A stretch of DNA of 64,000 nt from an uncultured Acidobacteriia bacterium. Lineage in GTDB: Bacteria > Acidobacteriota > Terriglobia > Bryobacterales > Bryobacteraceae. A program made the position numbers and the translations under genes. Every line of letters starts with the position of its first letter. Position 1 is the first letter of the stretch. A model generated the notes under the pieces. That model had not been told where the DNA came from, searched no databases, and worked only from the letters and a program-made list of their open reading frames with translations. This document shows, piece by piece, positions 53,118-61,656 of this stretch. The stretch is taken from contig CAIQWJ010000052.1 in NCBI GenBank assembly GCA_903875575.1, positions 1-64,000 of the forward strand, read 5' to 3'.

Positions 53118-55219
53118 ATCAGCCCATCCAGCGCCACTGCGCCTTCGGGGTAAACCAATACCGGGTTGATATCCACCTCCTGGACCGAAGGACTGTTCAG
53201 CATGAACTGCCCCAGCCTCGCCACAATGTTCGCCACCGCAGTCACATCGAGCGGGGGCACGCCGCGAAATCCGCGTAGCAGCGCGGCGCTGCGCAGACGG
53301 TAGAGTTCTTCCACGATCGCAGGCACCGACAGTTCCGGGGCGATGAGCCGGACATCGTGCAGCGCCTCGGCGAGCACGCCACCAAAACCGATGAGTAACA
53401 CCACACCCCAGTCGGGATCATTGCGTCCGCCGACGATGATCTCGGTTCCGCGCGGGCCCATCTTCTCCACCAGGATGCCGTCAAGAACAAGTTGCGGCAT
53501 GTGGTGCGCGACATCAGCCTGCATTTTTGACCACGCAGCATCCAGCGCGGCAGCATCCTGAATGTTCAGCGCCACACCACCCGCGTCGCTCTTGTGCGAG
53601 AGTGCGGCAGCCTGCGCTTTCAGAACTACCGGGTAGCCGATGCGCTCCGCTATCGCGCGCGCCTCGCCGATATTGGTCGCGAGTTCACCCTGCGGAACCG
53701 GGATTCCCACGGACGCGAGAATCTGTTTGCTTCGGTACTCCGGAATGACGCCAGGCTCCGGCAGCGTCACTGCCGCCACTTCCACAGGCGCTTCGGCTGT
53801 TCTGTTCATCGCGTTCGCGTAAGCGGTCAGCCGGGCCAGCGCGCGAAACGCACGCGTGGGTGAGTCGAAGAACGGCACTCCCAGTTGGCGCAACTGCGCG
53901 ACATGTTGCGGATCGATCTCAGCGCCTTCGTCCATCCCGGCGAAGATCACGGGCTTCGTCGATTTCGTCTCGCGGATGGCCTCCAGAATATTGGGCAGCT
54001 TGAGGTCACCAGTGGCCCTGTCAGTCAGGATGACGGTCAACACCAAACTCCCGAAACCCTCGTCATCGAGCAGCACGGGAAGAATGCGTCTGTAAATCCC
54101 CGGATCCACGAGCGCCTGCGCCGTGAGGTCGAGCGGATTGGTGGGAGGGATGAAGTCCGGTAGTGCTGCTTTCAGGCCCGCCGAAGTCTTGTCGCTCAAT
54201 GAAGGCAGCGGCAGTTCGAGCGTCTCGCAAAGGTCCATGGTCATGGCCTTGTAAGCGCCGGAATCGGTAATCACCGCGGTACCTGCCTGCGGCAGGGACT
54301 TGCAGCGAATCAGAATGTCGGCGACATCCACCATCTCCTCGACGGTGTCCACCATTACGACACCGGCATGTTCGACTTTCGTGTTCATGACCTGGAAATC
54401 GCCCACCATAGCTCCTGTATGTGTAGCGGCCGAGGCGCGCGCCGCACTGCTGCTGCCCGGATGGAGGAGGATGACTGACTTACCTGCGGCGCGGGCGCGC
54501 GTCACCAGCGAGAGGAAGCGCTTCGGCTCGCGAAACTGCTCGACGATCATGGCGATGACCTTCGAGTGCGGGTCTTCGATCACGTACTCGAGGTAATCTT
54601 CCACTCCGGACGCGGCCTCATTGCCGGTGGAGATCGAGAACGAGATCTCCAGTGCCCGATGACGGAGGCTCACGCCTAGCACCGCCGCCATGGCACCGCT
54701 CTGCGACAGAATCGCGATGCCTTCCGAACGCATCGGCGTAGCCATGTGCGTCGTCACGAAAGTGATGGCGACACAGTCCACGTAATTCGCCATGCCGAGG
54801 CAGTTGGGACCTTCCACAACCATGCCGTACTGCCTGGAAATCTCGCGGATGCGTTCCTGTTCGGCCCGGCCTTCTGCGCCTGATTCCGCGAAGCCCGCGG
54901 AGAAGATGATGACGCCGCCCACGCCCTTCTTGGCGCAGGCCAGAACGGCCTCCATCACGCCGGCGCGGGGGATGGCCAGCACAGCGCAGTCCACCGAATC
55001 CGGAAGATCGTCAACCGAGGCTACGCAGGGGCGGCCGCCAATCTCCGCGCGTTTCGGATTCACCAGGTGGATGGCTCCGCTGAACTTCGCGCGGTCGAGA
55101 TTCGCCAGCACGCTGGCACCGAGCGAACTCGGAGTTGCCGAGGCACCGACAATGGCGATGGACCGGGGCCGCAGCAGGCGGTCGATCATGGCGGAAGAAA
55201 ATTTTTGTGTGCTCTGCAT
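53108..55219 (-). CDS. ADP-forming acyl-CoA synthetase (FerA-like feruloyl-CoA synthetase candidate)
   Basis: A 703-aa single-chain NDP-forming acyl-CoA synthetase. The N-terminal CoA-binding domain opens LLRPRSIAIVGASATPSSLG, followed by ligase domains with the phospho-histidine region AATHTGAMVGD. The ATP-grasp part is C-terminal (KQILASVGIPVPQGELATN, VLKAQAAALSHKSDAGGVAL, IIVGGRNDPDWGVVLLIGFG). In Sphingobium SYK-6 the feruloyl-CoA synthetase FerA is of this type, unlike the AMP-forming Fcs of pseudomonads. Divergence from an ech-type gene makes hydroxycinnamates the likely substrates. Confidence 0.85.
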   Translation of the reverse strand: MQSTQKFSSAMIDRLLRPRSIAIVGASATPSSLGASVLANLDRAKFSGAIHLVNPKRAEIGGRPCVASVDDLPDSVDCAVLAIPRAGVMEAVLACAKKGVGGVIIFSAGFAESGAEGRAEQERIREISRQYGMVVEGPNCLGMANYVDCVAITFVTTHMATPMRSEGIAILSQSGAMAAVLGVSLRHRALEISFSISTGNEAASGVEDYLEYVIEDPHSKVIAMIVEQFREPKRFLSLVTRARAAGKSVILLHPGSSSAARASAATHTGAMVGDFQVMNTKVEHAGVVMVDTVEEMVDVADILIRCKSLPQAGTAVITDSGAYKAMTMDLCETLELPLPSLSDKTSAGLKAALPDFIPPTNPLDLTAQALVDPGIYRRILPVLLDDEGFGSLVLTVILTDRATGDLKLPNILEAIRETKSTKPVIFAGMDEGAEIDPQHVAQLRQLGVPFFDSPTRAFRALARLTAYANAMNRTAEAPVEVAAVTLPEPGVIPEYRSKQILASVGIPVPQGELATNIGEARAIAERIGYPVVLKAQAAALSHKSDAGGVALNIQDAAALDAAWSKMQADVAHHMPQLVLDGILVEKMGPRGTEIIVGGRNDPDWGVVLLIGFGGVLAEALHDVRLIAPELSVPAIVEELYRLRSAALLRGFRGVPPLDVTAVANIVARLGQFMLNSPSVQEVDINPVLVYPEGAVALDGLIYA

Positions 55220-55235
55220 CTGGGCTCTTGAATCG

Positions 55236-55254
55236 TGTACCGTTATACTTTACA
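55236..55254. promoter_or_regulatory. Candidate regulator site between CoA ligase and ech
   Basis: TGTA-N11-TACA flanks a -10-like TATACT (55244-55249) in the 66-nt divergent spacer. A second small inverted repeat, CCGGT-GT-ACCGG, lies at 55264-55275, just before the ribosome-binding site AGGAG. Either could be the MarR operator. Assignment is tentative. Confidence 0.35.
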
Positions 55255-55285
55255 ACTATTATTCCGGTGTACCGGCAGGAGCGTT

Positions 55286-56119
55286 ATGGAACCATACGAG
55301 GGTAAGTGGGAAACAGTGAAGGTGGAACTGGATGCCGATGGCATCGCCTGGGTGATCTTCAATCGCCCGGCGAAACGCAATGCCATGAGCCCCACGCTCA
55401 ACCGGGAGATGGCGAACGTGCTGGAGACGCTGGAACTCGACCCGGCGGCGAAGGTTCTGGTGCTCACTGGGGCGGGCGAGTCATTCTCGGCCGGTATGGA
55501 TCTGAAGGAGTACTTCCGCGAAGTGGACGGCCAGCCGGAATGCTATCAGGAGAAGATCCGAAGGGACGCCTCCTACTGGCAGTGGAAGCTACTGCGAATG
55601 TACGCGAAGCCGACCATCGCAATGGTGAACGGCTGGTGCTTCGGCGGGGCATTCTCGCCGCTGGTGGCGTGCGATCTGGCAATCGCGGATGAGAAGGCTG
55701 TCTTCGGGCTCTCCGAGATCAACTGGGGCATCCCTCCCGGTAATCTGGTCAGCAAGGCCGTGGCGGATACCGTGGGGCAGCGCAAGGCGCTGGAGTATAT
55801 CATGACCGGCGAGACTTTCACCGGCGCGCAGGCCGCTGCGATGGGGCTGGTGAACTCGGCCGTGCCGGCGGGCGAACTGCGAGAGACCACCCGCACCCTC
55901 GCGTTGAAGCTGGCGGGTAAGAATCCGGTCATCCTGCGGGCCGCGAAGCACGGCTTCAAGCGGTCGCGCGAACTGACGTGGGAACAGAACGAAGACTATC
56001 TCTACGCCAAGCTGGATCAGGCGATGCATCGCGATCCCGAAGACGGCCGCGCGCAGGGGATGAAGCAGTTTCTCGATGAGAAGAGCATCAAGCCGGGGCT
56101 GCAGTCATACAAGCGGTGA
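55286..56119 (+). CDS. ech: p-Hydroxycinnamoyl-CoA hydratase/lyase (feruloyl-CoA hydratase/aldolase)
   Basis: A 277-aa crotonase-fold enzyme that converts feruloyl-, caffeoyl- or p-coumaroyl-CoA to the benzaldehyde plus acetyl-CoA. Long stretches match the Pseudomonas HCHL/Ech family: RPAKRNAMSPTLNREM, GMDLKEYFREVDGQPE, AKPTIAMVNGWCFGGAFSPL, GLSEINWGIPPGNLVSKA (with the catalytic Glu) and RELTWEQNEDYLYAKLDQ. The final KSIKPGLQSYKR is almost invariant in that family. The ATG at 55286 has AGGAG 4 nt upstream. It is followed directly by pobA. Product specificity between vanillin, protocatechualdehyde and 4-hydroxybenzaldehyde is not set. Confidence 0.95.
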   Translation: MEPYEGKWETVKVELDADGIAWVIFNRPAKRNAMSPTLNREMANVLETLELDPAAKVLVLTGAGESFSAGMDLKEYFREVDGQPECYQEKIRRDASYWQWKLLRMYAKPTIAMVNGWCFGGAFSPLVACDLAIADEKAVFGLSEINWGIPPGNLVSKAVADTVGQRKALEYIMTGETFTGAQAAAMGLVNSAVPAGELRETTRTLALKLAGKNPVILRAAKHGFKRSRELTWEQNEDYLYAKLDQAMHRDPEDGRAQGMKQFLDEKSIKPGLQSYKR

Positions 56120-56124
56120 GAGCG

Positions 56125-57297
56125 ATGAAACAACTGAAGACACAGGTCGGCATTGTGGGGGCGGGCCCGGCGGGACTCCTGCTGGGCCACCTGCTGCACC
56201 TCCAGGGTATCGACTCGATCATCATTGAGCACCGCAGCCTGGAGTACGTGGTGGAGCGGGTGCGCGCGGGCGTGCTGGAGCAGGGCACGGTCGATCTCAT
56301 GCGCGACGCCGGCGTGGGTGAGCGGTTGCTACGGGAAGGCATGCGGCACGAGGGCATTTACCTGGCCTTCGGAGGCGAGCGGCATCGCGTCGACATGGCG
56401 ATGGCGACTGGTGGGCGCGCCATTTATGTGTATGGCCAAAACGAGGTTGTCAAAGACCTGAGCGCCGCGCGGGTGGCCACCGGCAGGCCTCTGTATTACG
56501 AGGTGGACAAGGTTGCTGTGCATGGGTATGACACGCCTTCGCCCTCGATCACGTTTGAGGCGGGAGGCGAGCCGCATGAGATTCGCTGCGATTTCATCGC
56601 CGGGTGCGACGGATTCCACGGGGTGTGCCGGCAGTCGGTGCCTGCGGCCGATTTGCAGGTCTTCGATCGGGTGTATCCGTTCGGGTGGCTGGGCATTCTC
56701 GCAGAGGCGGCGCCCTCCTGCGAGGAACTGGTCTACAGCCTGCATGAGCGGGGCTTCGCGCTCTTCAGCATGCGGTCGCACAGCATCACCCGACTGTATC
56801 TGCAATGCGCGCCGGATGAGGATTTGGCGAAGTGGCCGGATGATCGGGTGTGGGAGGAACTCCAGATTCGGCTGGGGACGAGCGACGGCTGGAAGCCGAA
56901 CACCGGCAGGATTCTGCAAAAGAGCGTGACCGGGATGAGGAGCTTCGTGGCGGAGCCGATGCGGTTCGGACGGCTGTTTCTGGCCGGCGATGCCGCGCAT
57001 ATTGTGCCGCCCACCGGTGCTAAGGGGCTGAACCTTGCGGCGTCCGACGTTCGTTACCTTTGCGATGCGCTCGCGGCGTTCTACAGGACCGGCGACGAGG
57101 CGTTGCTCACGGGGTACTCGGCGAAGGCGTTGCGGCGGATCTGGAAGGCGCAGAGGTTCAGCTGGTGGATGACGTCCATGCTGCATCTGGACCCGGCTGC
57201 GAGCGCGTTCGACCGGCGGCGGCAGATGGCGGAACTGGACTACGTGACGGGGTCAGAGGCCGCGATGGCGAGTCTGTCGGAGAGTTATGTGGGGTGA
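56125..57297 (+). CDS. pobA: 4-Hydroxybenzoate 3-monooxygenase
   Basis: A 390-aa FAD hydroxylase that turns 4-hydroxybenzoate into protocatechuate with NADPH. The FAD motif GAGPAGLLLG is at residues 12-21. The NADPH/substrate loop EYVVERVRAGVLEQGTVDLM matches PobA exactly in pattern, and FAD-binding FLAGDAAHIVPPTGAKGLNL lies in the C-terminal half. The length agrees with Pseudomonas PobA (394 aa). A GTG at 56116, overlapping the ech stop, is an alternative start. It completes the route from p-coumarate to ring-cleavage substrate, except for the aldehyde dehydrogenase, which is not in this window. Confidence 0.95.
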   Translation: MKQLKTQVGIVGAGPAGLLLGHLLHLQGIDSIIIEHRSLEYVVERVRAGVLEQGTVDLMRDAGVGERLLREGMRHEGIYLAFGGERHRVDMAMATGGRAIYVYGQNEVVKDLSAARVATGRPLYYEVDKVAVHGYDTPSPSITFEAGGEPHEIRCDFIAGCDGFHGVCRQSVPAADLQVFDRVYPFGWLGILAEAAPSCEELVYSLHERGFALFSMRSHSITRLYLQCAPDEDLAKWPDDRVWEELQIRLGTSDGWKPNTGRILQKSVTGMRSFVAEPMRFGRLFLAGDAAHIVPPTGAKGLNLAASDVRYLCDALAAFYRTGDEALLTGYSAKALRRIWKAQRFSWWMTSMLHLDPAASAFDRRRQMAELDYVTGSEAAMASLSESYVG

Positions 57298-57302
57298 GGA
57301 AT

Positions 57303-57377
57303 TGGAGGTGCGAGTCGGGATCGAACCGACGAATAAGGGTTTTGCAGACCCTTGCCTTACCACTTGGCTACCGCACC
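57303..57377 (-). tRNA. tRNA-Cys(GCA)
   Basis: A 75-nt cloverleaf including encoded CCA, read on the minus strand. The acceptor stem GGTGCGG pairs with TCGCACC, discriminator U as usual for Cys. D arm GCC...GGC. Anticodon stem AGGGT/ACCCT with loop CTGCAAA (anticodon GCA). T arm GTCGG-TTCGATC-CCGAC. It starts 6 nt past the pobA stop on the opposite strand. No sign of an integrated element was found. Confidence 0.96.
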
Positions 57378-57443
57378 CCTTTTAAGAAAAGAGCTATTTG
57401 AAACATAGCGCGTCCGGGCATCGGAAGTCAATCTTCCCCTCTA

Positions 57444-58832
57444 TTATTTAATAGAATCAATTACTTGCAGATACTGCATCGCCGCGCTCTCCAGCGAATG
57501 GTGTTGCCGGATGTGGCTCGCTGCCGCCTGACCGATGTCTTTCGCAAGATAGGGGAACTCCGCGATGAAAGCCATGTGGGCGAAGAGTTCTTCGGTCTCC
57601 TTCGGGCCGGCGGATACGCGGAGGCAGGCGGATTCCGGGATGTCGGCGGTTTCGGGCCCTTCGGTGACGATTACGGGCTTGCCGAGACCCATGAGGCGGA
57701 TGGCGATGCCTGATGTCTCTCCAGCAGGCGGGTAGCGGAGATTCAGGCAGCAATCGACGGACGCGGCGGCGACCAGGAAATCGGCATCGGGCAGGTGGCC
57801 GACGCGGTGAATCGCGGGGTGGGGCGGTTCGCTGGCGAGGAGGCGTTCGAGGTCGCGGGAGACGATGTCGCCGGCGATGAGGAGGGCGGTGGCGGGGCGC
57901 ACGGCATGGAGGCGGCGGAAGGCCTTGATCGCGGGGATGAGGCGTTTCGTCTCGCGGAGGTAGCCGAAGATGCCGAACAGGGTGGCTCCGGGGGCGATGC
58001 CTGCGCGTTGGCGGAAGCGCTCGATGGCGAAGCCGTCGGGGGCGGGGTGGTTTGGTGCGTTGGCGTGGGGGGTAAAGGTGGGGGTGGTCGCTTGAGTCGC
58101 GGAGGTGCTCACGTTGGGGCTGGGGGGTAGGGTGTCCGCGTGAGAGGTGGAAGTAGGGGTGTTCGTGTGTGAACTGGGGGCTGAGGTGATGGCGTGGGGG
58201 CTGGGGGCTTCGGCGTGTATGGTGTGCGCCGGGGCGTCCGTTTGGGCTGTGGTGGCGACGGGGGTGGGTGTGAGGGCTGGCTTGTGGGTGGTCGGGGCTG
58301 CCGCGTGAGTGGTGGCGGGGGGCTGGCCCGCGGGCTGATAAAAATGGGGCACGATGTGGATATTTTTCGCTCCGTGCTCTCGTGCGATGGCTGCGGCTCC
58401 GGGGTTGTGGACGATCACTGCCTTCGCGCGCTCGACCGCGCGGCGCAGCATCGGATAGCGGAAGAAACGCGGGTCGGCGGCGCAGGCGGCTCGGTCTCGC
58501 CAGAGCTCTTCGGCGATGTGTCGGCTCCATTCGCCGTAGTTGTAGATGAACTCCTCCACATACTCGGTCGGTGACAGGGCACCCAGCAGGAAATGGTGGA
58601 GGACGGCGTCGTGAATCACCACGACGCCCGGCTCGGCGAGGGCTCGACGATAGATTTCCGCGTGCAGACGGTTGTTGCCGAGGTGGTAGATGCGTAGATC
58701 GGCGGCGGGGAGGTCGCGGGCGATGACGGTGCCTGCGGGTGCGGCGAGTTGCAGAGCGCCGAGGAGGGTTTCGGCGTAGTCCGCCACGCCCGTCGGGGCT
58801 CCTGCCGGGGGCGCGTGATAACCGATTTTCAA
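57444..58832 (-). CDS. Family-4-type glycosyltransferase with Thr/Pro/His-rich insert
   Basis: A 462-aa GT-B glycosyltransferase. The N-terminal Rossmann half starts KIGYHAPPAGAPTGVADYAE and has VVVIHDAVLHHFLLGALSPT. The C-terminal nucleotide-sugar half has FGIFGYLRETKRLIPAIKAF, ALLIAGDIVSRDLERLL and RYPPAGETSGIAIRLMGLGK with the GT4-type ExxGxxxxE-like region. Between them, residues about 167-266 are almost only A, T, P, S, H and N, an insertion of about 100 aa absent from normal GT4 enzymes. The TTG start overlaps the yggS stop (TTGA). Donor and acceptor are unknown. The upstream open frame running antisense through yggS and speA is not part of the gene. Confidence 0.83.
   Translation of the reverse strand: MKIGYHAPPAGAPTGVADYAETLLGALQLAAPAGTVIARDLPAADLRIYHLGNNRLHAEIYRRALAEPGVVVIHDAVLHHFLLGALSPTEYVEEFIYNYGEWSRHIAEELWRDRAACAADPRFFRYPMLRRAVERAKAVIVHNPGAAAIAREHGAKNIHIVPHFYQPAGQPPATTHAAAPTTHKPALTPTPVATTAQTDAPAHTIHAEAPSPHAITSAPSSHTNTPTSTSHADTLPPSPNVSTSATQATTPTFTPHANAPNHPAPDGFAIERFRQRAGIAPGATLFGIFGYLRETKRLIPAIKAFRRLHAVRPATALLIAGDIVSRDLERLLASEPPHPAIHRVGHLPDADFLVAAASVDCCLNLRYPPAGETSGIAIRLMGLGKPVIVTEGPETADIPESACLRVSAGPKETEELFAHMAFIAEFPYLAKDIGQAAASHIRQHHSLESAAMQYLQVIDSIK
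58035..58334 (-). repeat. Low-complexity C/A-rich tract inside the glycosyltransferase gene
   Basis: About 300 nt that are nearly free of T-rich codons on the coding strand and G-rich on the plus strand (for example GGGGGTGGGTGTGAGGG at 58260-58276). It encodes the Thr/Pro/Ala/His-rich insert, with a histidine roughly every ten residues. The plus strand has several G-runs that could form G-quadruplexes. The frame is kept throughout. Confidence 0.75.
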
Positions 58833-59515
58833 GGCGTCAGGCCCAGCAGGGGCCTGCGGCTGCCGAACAACGCCGTGCCGACGCGCACCCATGTCGCACC
58901 CTCTTCGATCGCTACCTCCATGTCGTTCGACATCCCCATGGAGAGTTCTTCGATGCTGTGAGCCGCCGCCAGTTCGCGAAGACGCGCGAAATAAGGCCGC
59001 GAAAGTTCGGGGTCTTCCGACCAGGGCGGCACGGTCATGAGGCCGCGCAATTTCAGGTGCTTCGAACTGCGGATTGCCTCCACAATGGCGGGGAGTTCGG
59101 CCGCGGCGGCACCGGTCTTGGCATCTTCCTCCGACAATTTCACTTCGACGGTGATATCGAGAGGCACGCCTTCGGCATCCAGACGGTTGGCCAGTTTGAC
59201 GGAATCGAGCGAGTCGATCGCCGCAAACAACTGCGACGCCTTCTTTGTTTTGTTGGACTGGAGGTGTCCGATGAGGTGGAAGCGCGCGCCGGCGAGGTCC
59301 GCCACTACGGGTGCTTTCCGTTCCATTTCCTGCACGTAATTCTCGCCAAACTCGCGCAGACCGACAGCCCAAGCCTCGCGGATGACTTCCGGTCCGAAGA
59401 TTTTGGTGACTGCGAGGAGCTTCACTGTCGCGGGATCCCTGTGGGCGCGGGCGCAGGCTCGCTCGATCCGCTCGCGGACGAGCAACAGGCGGTTGGCTAG
59501 CGTATCGTCGGTCAC
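58829..59515 (-). CDS. YggS-family PLP homeostasis protein
   Basis: A 228-aa alanine-racemase-fold protein that binds pyridoxal phosphate and balances vitamin B6 and amino-acid pools. It has LLLVRERIERACARAHRDPA, the PLP lysine in LLAVTKIFGPEVIREAW, FGENYVQEMERKAP, FHLIGHLQSNKTKKAS, KLRGLMTVPPWSEDP, LSMGMSNDMEVAIEEGATWV and RVGTALFGSR. All are standard. It is divergent from speA (115 nt between starts) and overlaps the glycosyltransferase gene by 4 nt. Confidence 0.94.
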   Translation of the reverse strand: MTDDTLANRLLLVRERIERACARAHRDPATVKLLAVTKIFGPEVIREAWAVGLREFGENYVQEMERKAPVVADLAGARFHLIGHLQSNKTKKASQLFAAIDSLDSVKLANRLDAEGVPLDITVEVKLSEEDAKTGAAAAELPAIVEAIRSSKHLKLRGLMTVPPWSEDPELSRPYFARLRELAAAHSIEELSMGMSNDMEVAIEEGATWVRVGTALFGSRRPLLGLTP

Positions 59516-59630
59516 GAACTCCTATTGTGTCAAAGCCGTATACAAACTTTCGCTTGCGGGAAACGTCAATCCGAAGGACACTAATAATTCCGGCCTCAGT
59601 GTGGTTCCTGGGGCTGAAAGTGACAATTCT

Positions 59631-61601
59631 GTGAACGAGGAAAACGTAAAGTTGGAAAAGAACGGACGCAAAGGCGCTTCGGTGCTGGAGCCCACTGACC
59701 GCTGGACCGCGCAGGACGCCAGCGAGTTGTACGATGTCACACGCTGGGGAAAGGGCTACTTTTCCGTCAGCGACGAGGGGCACGTCCTTGTGCATCCCGA
59801 AAAAGATTCGACGCGCTCGATCGATCTCAAGAAGCTGATCGACACGCTGGTGCTGCGCGGTATCTCGCTGCCGATTCTGATTCGCTTCGCGGAGATTCTG
59901 AAGCATCGGCTGGGCGAACTGCACGACGCGTTCGAAAACGCCATCAACGAGCACAAGTACAACGGCAAGTATTGCTGCGTTTATCCGATCAAGGTCAACC
60001 AGCAGCGGCAGGTTGTGGAAGAAGTGCTGGAGTTCGGGAAGCCGTACAAGTTCGGGCTGGAAGCGGGCTCGAAGCCGGAACTGCTGGCCGTGATGGCGCT
60101 GGCCGATAACGACACGCCGATCATCTGCAACGGTTTCAAAGACGATGAATACATCGAGATGGCGATGCTGGCCCAGAAGATTGGCCGCAAGATCATTCCG
60201 GTGGTGGAGAAGTACACGGAACTGGCGCTGATTGCGAAGTACTCCGAGAAAGTCGGCGTGCGGCCGATGATCGGCATTCGCGCGAAGCTGGCGAGTCGCG
60301 GTTCGGGACGCTGGAAATCGAGCGGCGGGTATCGTTCGAAGTTCGGCCTGAGCACGACGGAAGTGATGCGAGCGCTCGAAGAGCTGAAGCTGTGGGGCAT
60401 GGCCGATTGCCTGAAGTTGCTGCACTTCCATCTGGGCAGCCAGATCACGAACATCCGGCAGGTGAAGGGCGCGGTAAATGAAGCGGCGCGTATCTACGCC
60501 GAGCTTTGGCGCGAAGGCGCGACCGGCCTGGAGTTCATGGACGTGGGCGGCGGGCTGGGCATCGACTACGACGGTTCGCAGACGGATTTCGAATCGAGCG
60601 TGAATTACACGCTCCAGGAATACGCGAACGACGTGGTCTATCACATCCAGAATGTGTGCGACGAATCGAACGTGCCGCATCCGACGATCATCACGGAGAG
60701 CGGGCGCGCGATTGCTGCCTATCACAGCGTGCTGGTGTTTAACGTTCTGGGCGTTTCCGGAATGGGCGACGAAGAGGGCGCGAAGGAACTGACTGGCGAT
60801 CCGGAACAGCCGCTGATCGATCTGCAGGAAACGTTTAAATCGGTCAACCAGCGCAATCTGCTGGAGGCGTATCACGATGCGCAGCAGGCGCTGGATTCGT
60901 CGATGAACCTGTTCAGCCTGGGGTATCTGCCGCTGGATCAGCGCTGTATTGCGGAGAACCTTTACTGGGCGATCTGCCGCAAGATTCAGAAGCTGGCGCG
61001 CGAGCTGGATTTTTATCCGGAAGAGCTGGAAGGCATTGACGCGACGCTTTCCGATACGTATTTCTGCAATTTCTCGTTGTTCCAGAGCATGCCGGACAGC
61101 TGGGCGATTAAGCAACTGTTCCCGATCATGCCGATTCACCGGCTTGAAGAGAAGCCGACACAGCACGCGGTGCTGGGCGATATCACGTGCGATTCGGACG
61201 GCAAGGTGGATCAGTTTATCGACCGCCGCGACGTGAAGCGCACGCTGCCGCTGCATCCTTACACGGGCGGCGATTACTATCTGGGCACGTTCCTGGTGGG
61301 CGCGTATCAGGAGATTCTGGGCGACCTGCACAATCTGTTTGGCGATACGAACGCAGTGCATGTGCGGCTGAGCGCCGAAGGCGAAACGATGCTGGAGGAA
61401 GTGATCAAGGGCGACACGGTGCGCGAGGTGCTGGACTACGTGCAGTACAAAACGGAGTCTCTGGTGGCGAGTCTTCGGCGCAGCGTGGAGGCGGCGGTGC
61501 GGGAAGGCCGGCTCGGGTATGAGGAGTCCGGGAGACTGCTGCGGTTCTATGAAGAAGGACTGCATGGGTATACGTACCTGGAAGATCCGCACGAACGGTA
61601 G
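59631..61601 (+). CDS. speA: Biosynthetic arginine decarboxylase
   Basis: SpeA converts arginine to agmatine for putrescine synthesis, using PLP. From the GTG at 59631 it is 656 aa, close to the family norm of about 630-660. The PLP-binding barrel has CCVYPIKVNQQRQVVEEVLE with the Schiff-base lysine, FGLEAGSKPELLAVMA, LHFHLGSQITNIRQVKGAVN, FMDVGGGLGIDYDGS and ITESGRAIAAYHSVLVF. A C-terminal helical region (GYTYLEDPHER) completes it. Other starts are possible (GTG 59601, TTG 59652), and the frame is open upstream into yggS without homology. Confidence 0.94.
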   Translation: MNEENVKLEKNGRKGASVLEPTDRWTAQDASELYDVTRWGKGYFSVSDEGHVLVHPEKDSTRSIDLKKLIDTLVLRGISLPILIRFAEILKHRLGELHDAFENAINEHKYNGKYCCVYPIKVNQQRQVVEEVLEFGKPYKFGLEAGSKPELLAVMALADNDTPIICNGFKDDEYIEMAMLAQKIGRKIIPVVEKYTELALIAKYSEKVGVRPMIGIRAKLASRGSGRWKSSGGYRSKFGLSTTEVMRALEELKLWGMADCLKLLHFHLGSQITNIRQVKGAVNEAARIYAELWREGATGLEFMDVGGGLGIDYDGSQTDFESSVNYTLQEYANDVVYHIQNVCDESNVPHPTIITESGRAIAAYHSVLVFNVLGVSGMGDEEGAKELTGDPEQPLIDLQETFKSVNQRNLLEAYHDAQQALDSSMNLFSLGYLPLDQRCIAENLYWAICRKIQKLARELDFYPEELEGIDATLSDTYFCNFSLFQSMPDSWAIKQLFPIMPIHRLEEKPTQHAVLGDITCDSDGKVDQFIDRRDVKRTLPLHPYTGGDYYLGTFLVGAYQEILGDLHNLFGDTNAVHVRLSAEGETMLEEVIKGDTVREVLDYVQYKTESLVASLRRSVEAAVREGRLGYEESGRLLRFYEEGLHGYTYLEDPHER

Positions 61602-61607
61602 ACGTTT

Positions 61608-61651
61608 CACACAGAGACCACAGAGGCCCCACAGAGAGTACAGAGAAAGCC
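61608..61651 (+). repeat. ACAGAG-type direct repeat tract
   Basis: CACACAGAGACCACAGAGGC then CCCACAGAGAGTACAGAGA: four ACAGAG units at irregular 8-12-nt spacing. It lies between the speA stop and the end of the KHGLT-type gene. Similar CACAGAG tracts occur between genes in other bacteria. Confidence 0.5.
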
Positions 61652-61656
61652 TTTTT

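Noticed and set aside
57444-61610. A 1388-codon open frame on the minus strand
   Set aside because: Only the last 462 codons (from the TTG at 58832) are a gene. The rest is antisense to speA and yggS, both of which have complete family motifs.
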